Positions 57,872 through 64,000 of a stretch of 64,000 bases of DNA are shown here, one piece after another (position 1 is the first letter of the stretch; the number at the start of each line of letters is the position of its first letter). Position numbers and translations under genes: made by a program. Under the pieces are notes generated by a model. The model saw nothing but the letters and a program-made list of their open reading frames with translations. It was not told the origin of the DNA and ran no database searches. Source of the stretch: Chitinophagaceae bacterium (GTDB lineage Bacteria; Bacteroidota; Bacteroidia; Chitinophagales; Chitinophagaceae); assembly GCA_017307755.1 (NCBI GenBank), contig JAFKGQ010000011.1, forward strand, positions 402,724 through 466,723, given 5' to 3'.

Positions 57872-60800
57872 TTAATGGATGTTATAAAGTGTTTTAATAA
57901 AACTGATCTCCTGCCTGCTCTTGCTTCTTTGCAGACTTAGCAGGATATTCTCCTGTGTAAAAGCCAGCATTTCGCGCCGTTGTTGGTCCATCTCCTCTCC
58001 CAGTCTATCTATGATCTCCAGTCTGTCACCATCCTGCATTTGTGTAACAAAGCCTGTGATTACCTTGCTGAGCTGGCTGGTTATTCTGACCCCACGATCC
58101 AGGACCCCACCGTATATTATGCCGATATGCTCCAGCTCACCTATGCTAAAATGAGGGTCCCGTCGCAGAGCCCCAAGGACATTTTGTACATTTCTCACTA
58201 TCTGTATTTCAACTTCAGCTATCTCTTTCACCCGGTGATACGACCCCAGCGCACTCTTTACCTCCCACAGTTCACGATAATAGCCGGCAAACAGCTCCTT
58301 TTGTTTCCGTACCCAGTCGGCAATATCCGTCAGCTGCCGCAGCTGCATGGCATTCTCCAGCACCTTTTGCACGCTCTGCAACCCGATGGTCGCTGTCTGC
58401 AGTCGTTGGATGGCCAGATCCGTGGCGACGATGACCCTCTTGACGGCCATTTGTACGATGGCGGCAATAGGATACCCCACCTGCGCAGCTCCTTTTTGCG
58501 AGGGTGCCAGTAAAGACACCAGCATCATGACAGCTATGATCAGCCCCTTCACTGCTCCATTTTTCATTGTCTTTGCCAGTTCCGCAATGCCCTTCTTCAG
58601 ACTGCCGTGTTTTCGCGCCCACAACTGTACCCGCAGCTTTTCCCTTTCCTCTGTGGTATAAGTGAGATATTCCTCCGGCGACACTTCCGTCCGATAAACC
58701 TTGCTACAATCACTCCCAAGACTGATAAATACCTCTTTGTATTTTCGTCCTGGCTCCATACCCTGATTCAGCGACAGCACCATGGCCTTATCCTGATCTG
58801 TCAATCCCAGCAGTTGCTGAAGGTCGTCAAATCTGTTGCGGGATTTGCTTTGATCCAATAGGATCTTACAATCCGCATTATTCAGGATAGCCTGCTTCAC
58901 CACGGGACTTGAGATAATGTCCTCTACTTCCTGTGTGACGACAATCGCTTCCCCAAAGAATTTCCGCACCGTCTTGAATAGATATTTTATATACTCGCTC
59001 ATCCCCTGCCGGGCAATGGCTTTCCAGGCTTCCTCGATAAGGATCACTTTTCTCACACCGGGAAGTTTTCGCATCTTACTGATAAATACTTCCATGATGA
59101 CGATGGTGACGACAGGGAAAAGAATAGGATGATCCTTGATATTGTCCAGTTCAAAGACGATAAAACGCTGATCCCTCAAATCCAGCTGCTTGCGGGCATT
59201 CAACAAAAAGTCATATTCGCCGCCCTTGTAAAAGGGTCGCAGTACATACAGAAAATTGTTTATATCGAAGTCCTTTTGCCGGACCCTGTCATCCGCGAGC
59301 ACGACCACAAATTCATCTCTGAGAAATTCATAAAAAGTGTCAAAACAAGGAAAGATGTACGGCATTGCTGTCAGTTTCTCATAGTACAGCTGTAACGCCT
59401 TGGAGAGGGCTACATACTCGCTCCGCAAAAATGCTTCATCTTCCTTCTTCCAAAGGGCCAGCAGGAGGGTTTTAAGACTTTCCTTCTTCTCGATGTCCGG
59501 TATCTCTCCGGGCGGCATCCAAAAGGGGTTCAGGGAAAGAGGGGACTCTTCTTTATAAGTAAAATAATACCCTTCCATCAGGGCGCACAACCCATGATAG
59601 CTATTGCCGATGTCCACCACGACGACATGAGCGCCCTGCTCATAATAACTCCTGACCAGGTGGTTGGTAAAAAAGGATTTACCGCTGCCTGAGCCCCCGA
59701 GCACGAACTTATTCCGGTTGCTGATCTGTCCCATGCGCATTGGCAGGTCTGAAAGGTCCACCTGTAAAGGGCGGCCATGTAGGCGACAGCCTAGTCTTAC
59801 ACCATAAGTGCTCATGCTCTCACGATAGTTCGTGTCAGGGGTCAGCAGACAGACGGCCTGGTCCGCCAGTATATCAAAAGTTTCATAGGGCGGCAGGTCC
59901 GCCCCATTGCCGGGGATGCCGGCACACCAGATCTGGGCTGCTCCCTCCGTCTCTAAATGAGGGGTGGCGCCCAGCTTCGCTATGGCAGCGCCTACCTGAT
60001 CCCGCATTGACCCAACGGATTGCGGGTCATCCGTCCAGGAAAAAATATTAAAATGCGTCTTAACCATCAGCTTCCCATGAGCAGTAGCCTCGTTGAGGAA
60101 TTCATCCAGGGCTTGTTTGCTCAACGCGTTCTCCCTGGAATGCGCCGACAGGGATTGCATCCTCCGGCTTCTGTCTTCCATTTTCTTACGCGTCTGGAAA
60201 GGGTCTTCGATAAAGATGTATTGGTTGTAAATATGATTGCAAGCCAATAATAATCCCAACGGTGAGGCAAACCCAATGGAAAATAACGCTCCTTCATTGG
60301 AGTAGGGGGCATACTCGACATCCGGGCTGCATTGCGCTGGCAAGTGTTCCGCATCCGCCAATGTATACAGACAACAATGGTTCTCACCTATCTGTATACC
60401 ATTGTCAAAATGTATATCCCGCAACACGGCTTGCTCGTCCGGCATATTCAGCTGGCAGTACCGTTCAATAAGACCTGGTTTGCCCGGGCTGCTTGCCAGC
60501 TCATCGGTCTGCAACTGCCGGCATTGCAGCCCACCGCCATCCGTAAGGATCTGTATAAACTGGCTCACCTGCGCTTTGAATTCTCTGAGGGGTCCGTTAG
60601 ACAATAACTCCTGCGGGGCCAGATGCCTTTGTAACAGGGCTGTTCCAGGCGTCACTGTCCGCCGGGCAGGTCGCCGGGTGATAAATAAATAACAGCAGTG
60701 GTTCATCCAGGGACGTTCATGATGGAAGAGATTGCTGGACCTGGATAAAAACCCGGTATCACCGTCCTCCGTCACCCCCTGCCATTTGGTCATCCAATAC

Positions 60801-61009
60801 CAGTCCATGATGTGTACAATGGTATTGGCGGGTAGGGTATGAAGCGCTTTCACCCATGTCCGGTGTATCTCTTGCAATGCTGTGCCGGATGATGTAAATA
60901 TTTCCGGTTTGATGAGGACGAATGCCAGGGTGCTGTCACCCGCCTTGGTAACGATATGGTCCTCGGCTACCTCCCAGATAGGCAGCCGGGCCTCTAAATA
61001 CGGTGTCAT
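57872..61009 (-). CDS. traG: TraG conjugation ATPase (VirB4-like) fused to a TraI-like exported domain
   Basis: A 1045-residue protein. Residues 1 to about 810 are a VirB4/TraG ATPase that powers channel assembly: Walker A GGSGSGKS at 438-445, a Walker B region VRKVILIEEAWKAIARQG near 660, and VVTQEVEDIISS after it. TraG proteins usually end near here (about 800-830 residues). From Met815 the frame continues with a signal-peptide-like segment (KGLIIAVMMLVSLLAP, ending GAAQ) and a ~200-residue helical domain that resembles the 56581 protein, including FSIGELEHIGIIYGGVLDRG and ISFIKTLYNIH. Either a true fusion with a membrane crossing, or a second product starting at the internal ATG (58567). 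One base separates it from traF. Confidence 0.88.
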   Translation of the reverse strand: MTPYLEARLPIWEVAEDHIVTKAGDSTLAFVLIKPEIFTSSGTALQEIHRTWVKALHTLPANTIVHIMDWYWMTKWQGVTEDGDTGFLSRSSNLFHHERPWMNHCCYLFITRRPARRTVTPGTALLQRHLAPQELLSNGPLREFKAQVSQFIQILTDGGGLQCRQLQTDELASSPGKPGLIERYCQLNMPDEQAVLRDIHFDNGIQIGENHCCLYTLADAEHLPAQCSPDVEYAPYSNEGALFSIGFASPLGLLLACNHIYNQYIFIEDPFQTRKKMEDRSRRMQSLSAHSRENALSKQALDEFLNEATAHGKLMVKTHFNIFSWTDDPQSVGSMRDQVGAAIAKLGATPHLETEGAAQIWCAGIPGNGADLPPYETFDILADQAVCLLTPDTNYRESMSTYGVRLGCRLHGRPLQVDLSDLPMRMGQISNRNKFVLGGSGSGKSFFTNHLVRSYYEQGAHVVVVDIGNSYHGLCALMEGYYFTYKEESPLSLNPFWMPPGEIPDIEKKESLKTLLLALWKKEDEAFLRSEYVALSKALQLYYEKLTAMPYIFPCFDTFYEFLRDEFVVVLADDRVRQKDFDINNFLYVLRPFYKGGEYDFLLNARKQLDLRDQRFIVFELDNIKDHPILFPVVTIVIMEVFISKMRKLPGVRKVILIEEAWKAIARQGMSEYIKYLFKTVRKFFGEAIVVTQEVEDIISSPVVKQAILNNADCKILLDQSKSRNRFDDLQQLLGLTDQDKAMVLSLNQGMEPGRKYKEVFISLGSDCSKVYRTEVSPEEYLTYTTEEREKLRVQLWARKHGSLKKGIAELAKTMKNGAVKGLIIAVMMLVSLLAPSQKGAAQVGYPIAAIVQMAVKRVIVATDLAIQRLQTATIGLQSVQKVLENAMQLRQLTDIADWVRKQKELFAGYYRELWEVKSALGSYHRVKEIAEVEIQIVRNVQNVLGALRRDPHFSIGELEHIGIIYGGVLDRGVRITSQLSKVITGFVTQMQDGDRLEIIDRLGEEMDQQRREMLAFTQENILLSLQRSKSRQEISFIKTLYNIH

Positions 61010-61010
61010 A

Positions 61011-61328
61011 TTATTTTTTTAATCGCGTGAATATTTGCCGGCTATTGGATCGTAAGGCTGCCGGCGTCTTCCCTGCCACCCTCCGCTTTCGCCAACCATG
61101 TATCCCATAATGCCGGCAGCAGTAATAGGAACCCCCGATGCCCAGAACACCCATCCCCGTACACAGCAGCAGACAGATCCAACTGTTGAAACCCAAAATG
61201 TACAGGATGGCAAACAGAAACAAGACAGTTACTACGGTCCCTCCGGCCAAAAGGATGTACGGCCCTTTAAGTCCCTTGAACTCGATGGGGGCATTTACCC
61301 GGCGATGCATGGTATAAATGGTAGGCAT
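61011..61328 (-). CDS. traF: conjugative transposon protein TraF (DUF4133)
   Basis: A 105-residue membrane protein: YTMHRRVNAPIEFKGLKGPY is the DUF4133 start, followed by two membrane helices (about 26-45 and 50-68) and a basic tail. VirB3-like position and topology, next to the VirB4-like TraG. Nine bases separate it from the traE stop. Confidence 0.9.
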   Translation of the reverse strand: MPTIYTMHRRVNAPIEFKGLKGPYILLAGGTVVTVLFLFAILYILGFNSWICLLLCTGMGVLGIGGSYYCCRHYGIHGWRKRRVAGKTPAALRSNSRQIFTRLKK

Positions 61329-61337
61329 AGCCGTGTT

Positions 61338-61580
61338 TTAAAGACCATAAAAAGATTTCAGTACAGTGGCGACGATCACAAGAAAAAGACAGCTGCCGAA
61401 CCAGATGGCTATCTCACCTCCCATATCTTCCCTATGGCGCCTTGTAAGTATCCTGAGGGCCCCGATCAGTCCGGAAAGGGCGCCAATGGCATACATTAGC
61501 TGAGTAGCCGTGTCGAAATAGCTGCGCACCATGGTATTGGCCTGACTAAGCCGTTGGGCTAAGCACCAAGCGCCTTGTTG
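61338..61580 (-). CDS. traE: traE (DUF4134), 3' exon only; gene interrupted by a group II intron
   Basis: The exon encodes the C-terminal ~80 residues of TraE: QQGAWCLAQRLSQANTM, then two membrane helices (LMYAIGALSGLIGALRI and IAIWFGSCLFLVIVATVL) as in the DUF4134 family (VirB2-like pilin candidates). The usual N-terminal signal peptide is absent. The apparent 91-codon frame beginning with a GTG at 61613 starts inside the intron's domain VI, so its first ~11 residues are not traE. The 5' exon must lie beyond the right edge of the window. The gene would be expressed only after intron splicing. The 3' splice point is near 61580, uncertain by about three bases. Confidence 0.8.
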   Translation of the reverse strand, partial: QQGAWCLAQRLSQANTMVRSYFDTATQLMYAIGALSGLIGALRILTRRHREDMGGEIAIWFGSCLFLVIVATVLKSFYGL

Positions 61581-61614
61581 TATTGCTACAATAGGTTTCC
61601 CTGTGCTCGCCACC

Positions 61615-61648
61615 GAACCGTACGTACACCTCTCGGCGTATACGGCTC
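61615..61648 (-). ncRNA. group II intron domain V
   Basis: GAGCCGTATACG ... GTACGGTTC, a 34-base hairpin with the conserved lower stem GAGCCGTAT/GTACGGTTC and a GAGA-type loop. This is the catalytic core hairpin of the intron RNA, located 14 bases after the maturase stop codon. Confidence 0.9.
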
Positions 61649-61662
61649 TCCATCAACATCAT

Positions 61663-63426
61663 TCAGTCTATCTGTTGACCATTGTGTATTTTACGGTGGC
61701 GCTCTTTGCCATCTTTTATGTCACTCATCTTCCTGATATGGTGCATCTGCAAATCTTCTGTAGCTCCGCATAGTTCACATGCTCTTGCTTTCAATCTATC
61801 TATCAAACTTGTTTTTCCAAGCATATAAACCAATTCAGGATAATAATCCACCGTGTACTCAATGATTTCTTTGCGCTGCTTAAACCCCTCGTTGTAAAAG
61901 ACACGGCTTTTCTGTTCTCCTTTTTTATTCTCGTAGAAGACAGTAAAGGCGCCTTCATGATAAAATTTCCTGCATATATCTGGTACTGAGCATTGATATT
62001 TTCTGCCCAGTGTTTTGAGCATGCTGTATTTCATGAAGTGTAAGAAGGTGTTCATGGAACCAACATTGATGGCAATTGAATAGTAATTGTACAATCCCCG
62101 TATTTCAGCATTGTACTTTGTTAATACTTCGAGGTCGTCATTCTGCAACAACTGTGGCCTGCTAAAAGGTTTCCATTCCTCTTTGCCGTTATGATGTGTG
62201 AATCTTACAGCTCCATATGCAACCAATTTATTTTTTATCACATCTTCCGGCATCTTAAGAACCACTTTCTTGTTGTACGTTTGCTGAACTGTACCTGTTA
62301 GCTTGCTTCTTTTGGTTAGAGTAGATTTTCTTACGGTGATATCGTATGAAAGAAAACGGGCAGGATTTTCTGCATGAGTTATTAGTGTTTTTTCTGCTGA
62401 AAGTTCAAGTTTTAATTTATCATTCAAGAATGATTTGACATTCTCTTTGATTTTCTTGCAATCTTTCAAACTGCCTATAACCCCAATAAGAAAATCATCC
62501 GCATATCTTACATATTTAATTCTCCTGTAATCTTCATCCATCTCTACACCAGCAGGGTGAGTTAATTTTTCTTTTTCAATTGCTTTGATGCTTGCTACAA
62601 TGGCTTTCCTTTTTACAGTATCTTTTTCAACTTGTAAAAGTTTAATCATCCTAGCCTTCTTTTCTACTAATTTGCTCCTGTCTGGATTCCGTCTCCTAGC
62701 TTCCCCTTTATCAAAGTCTTCGGCGTATTGTTTCATATATTTATCCAGTTCGTCCAGATAAATATTAGCCAGTATAGGGCTTATGATTCCGCCTTGTGGC
62801 GTACCGCTGTATGTTTTTTGGTACACCCAATCTTCAACATACCCTGCATTTAGAAACTTTCTGATTAATCGGATAAACCTTTCATCGCTAATTCGTTTAC
62901 TCAGTATCCCGATTAATACTTCATGGTCTATATTGTCAAAGAAACTTCTGATGTCTCCTTCGATAAACCATTTTGTGCCTGTAAAAGTCGCTTTGATCTG
63001 GGCCAGTGCAGTGTGGCAGCTTCTTTGAGGCCTGAAGCCGTGAGAGCTATGGGTAAACTGCTTCTCGAATATGGCTTCAAATATCATCCTGATTACCTCC
63101 TGCACCAGTTTATCATCAAAGGAGGGTATTCCTAAAGGGCGCATTTTCCCGTTCTTTTTTGGGATATATGTCCTTCGGGACGGGTTTGGCTGGTAAGTCT
63201 CGTCTTTGAGCTTACCAATGAGTTGTTCAATGCGCGGCAGGCTCATTTCATCAATTGTACTGTTGTCAATACCTTTTGTCATGTTTCCCGGTTTTGCGTA
63301 TATGCGCTGGTAGGCGACATAATACATTGCTTCATTGAACAGAATCCGATACAGTCTTTCAAACTTGTAGTCTATAAGCCGGCTGTGTTCCGATAGACTG
63401 TTTAATACGATTTGAGGATTTCGCAT
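61663..63426 (-). CDS. group II intron reverse transcriptase/maturase with HNH endonuclease domain
   Basis: A 587-residue multifunctional protein for splicing and retrohoming. The N-terminal MRNPQIVLNSLSEHS and RT blocks MRPLGIPSFDDKLVQEVIR, SSHGFRPQRSCHTAL, GDIRSFFDNIDHE, GTPQGGIISPILANIYLDEL and RYADDFLIG (catalytic YADD at about 308-311) are intact. The maturase X region follows, and the end carries an HNH endonuclease: CELCG...LQMHHIRKMSD. The ATG at 63426 is preferred to a GTG at 63438. No frameshift is seen, so the intron may be mobile. Confidence 0.93.
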   Translation of the reverse strand: MRNPQIVLNSLSEHSRLIDYKFERLYRILFNEAMYYVAYQRIYAKPGNMTKGIDNSTIDEMSLPRIEQLIGKLKDETYQPNPSRRTYIPKKNGKMRPLGIPSFDDKLVQEVIRMIFEAIFEKQFTHSSHGFRPQRSCHTALAQIKATFTGTKWFIEGDIRSFFDNIDHEVLIGILSKRISDERFIRLIRKFLNAGYVEDWVYQKTYSGTPQGGIISPILANIYLDELDKYMKQYAEDFDKGEARRRNPDRSKLVEKKARMIKLLQVEKDTVKRKAIVASIKAIEKEKLTHPAGVEMDEDYRRIKYVRYADDFLIGVIGSLKDCKKIKENVKSFLNDKLKLELSAEKTLITHAENPARFLSYDITVRKSTLTKRSKLTGTVQQTYNKKVVLKMPEDVIKNKLVAYGAVRFTHHNGKEEWKPFSRPQLLQNDDLEVLTKYNAEIRGLYNYYSIAINVGSMNTFLHFMKYSMLKTLGRKYQCSVPDICRKFYHEGAFTVFYENKKGEQKSRVFYNEGFKQRKEIIEYTVDYYPELVYMLGKTSLIDRLKARACELCGATEDLQMHHIRKMSDIKDGKERHRKIHNGQQID

Positions 63427-63438
63427 AATGTCTCTCAC

Positions 63439-63998
63439 ATTTTCCGTTAATAGTATTAAACGATATTAACTGCTTCCCTTCGCCATGTACAAGGCTTTCC
63501 CTTGTTCGGACTACTATGGAAGCTCCGTTACCATGCCGGATATTCAGAAACCTCACTGTTTCATAGTCATTGCTGGCATTCCGGTTTAGGTAATCCCCGT
63601 TTAGTTGCTTGATAACTATTGGCGCAACAGATTGTCGGATATGGTGTCCGCCTTTTACTACATATTGTAGTTGTGCTGTAATCTGTTCATTGCTCCTGCT
63701 TTACAACGGCCAAAGAAGGAGTATTACAGTATGACGAGTTCAGTTATCTTACGTCATAGACACGGCAGAGGCCACTCAGGCTACCATTCAATCAGTATGG
63801 ATTTTATCCTCGTATCTGTTATTTCATCTCATCGTTCAGTCGCAGACTGATAACTATCTGACTTTCGACTTTGCTGGCATGCTACACTCCCTGGTATTGA
63901 TTTCTCTCACAGATAAGCCAGTTGATGATGGGTTTTCAAAGAACACTAACCCAGTACCTTGCCAAGGGTACATTTATTAAGCAACCTTTACGGGCGCA
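63439..63998 (-). other. group II intron 5' structured region (domains I-III)
   Basis: Non-coding stretch of 560 bases between the intron 5' end and the maturase start. Its place and the 5' GTGCG sequence identify it as the ribozyme scaffold; individual exon-binding sites were not resolved because the 5' exon is outside the window. Confidence 0.7.
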
Positions 63999-64000
63999 CC

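Larger units (their letters stand above)
61581..63999 (-). mobile_element. group II intron inserted in traE
   Basis: A retroelement of about 2.4 kb. The 5' end reads GTGCGCCCGT on the minus strand starting at 63999, matching the group II consensus GUGYG. The maturase lies at 61663-63426, followed by a canonical 34-base domain V (61615-61648) and a domain VI-like stem with a GAAA loop (about 61585-61610). The 3' end, near 61580, fits the AY rule with a candidate branch A at 61587. Bases 63439-63998 are the structured domains I-III and hold no gene. Insertion in the sense orientation of traE allows splicing. Confidence 0.88.

Noticed and set aside
61581..61613. First 11 codons of the apparent 91-codon traE frame
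   Set aside because: They lie in domain VI of the group II intron (GCGAGCACAGGGAAACC), so they are not traE coding sequence.

Overview
The window looks like a chromosomal accessory region of a Bacteroidota bacterium, most likely Chitinophagaceae (Chitinophaga-like). The evidence is a SusC/SusD pair, FecR, Bacteroidota-type conjugation genes (TraE/F/G/J/K/M/N type), start codons without strong Shine-Dalgarno sites, and many exported glycoside hydrolases. No tRNA, rRNA or CRISPR array was recognised.

Bases 1-27000 are a glycan-related block. It holds part of a UDP-galactopyranose-mutase-like flavoprotein, a GH51 arabinofuranosidase, a DUF2961/GH172 protein, two close GH116 paralogues, an acyltransferase 3 protein, and a set of multi-pass GT-C-like membrane proteins in two families (family A with a DSY loop, family B with an acidic D/DD loop). 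An outer-membrane barrel protein, an S9 peptidase, two AraC-type regulators and a small HTH protein are also present.

Bases 27266-39081 are the most unusual part. A tight plus-strand operon encodes a family A membrane protein, a flavoprotein fused to a second family A membrane protein, a MauE/DoxX redox membrane protein, a CxxC thioredoxin-like lipoprotein, and a lyase-kinase-cyclase protein of LanKC (class III lanthionine synthetase) architecture whose cyclase lacks the zinc ligands. Directly behind it are seven tandem cassettes, each with a near-identical leader, a hairpin ending 7-8 bases before the ATG, and a ~100-residue secretory-type Cys-containing protein; most cassettes also end in a hairpin. 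An eighth relative lies at 23951-24268. The simplest hypothesis is a multi-substrate peptide modification or folding system: LanKC and perhaps glycan-transfer proteins act on a family of small exported proteins, with dedicated thiol-redox helpers. This is inference; no exporter or leader peptidase is seen in the window.

Bases 39102-49597 hold a susC-susD-tlpA operon (the TlpA has a DUF3738-like tail), an MG2-type exported protein and a FecR anti-sigma factor without an adjacent sigma factor. A homologous non-coding block containing the palindrome GTAGAA-N4-TTCTAC lies upstream of both susC and fecR. A plus-strand terminator sits in front of susC, antisense to it.

Bases 49967-64000 are the transfer module of an integrative conjugative element, all on the minus strand: coupling protein, relaxase, ribbon-helix-helix accessory protein, a TraM-TraN fusion, TraK, TraJ, two TraI/TerB-like periplasmic proteins, a TraG ATPase fused to a third such protein, TraF and the 3' exon of traE. 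A group II intron with its own maturase interrupts traE; its 5' end (GTGCGCCC) lies one base inside the right edge of the window.
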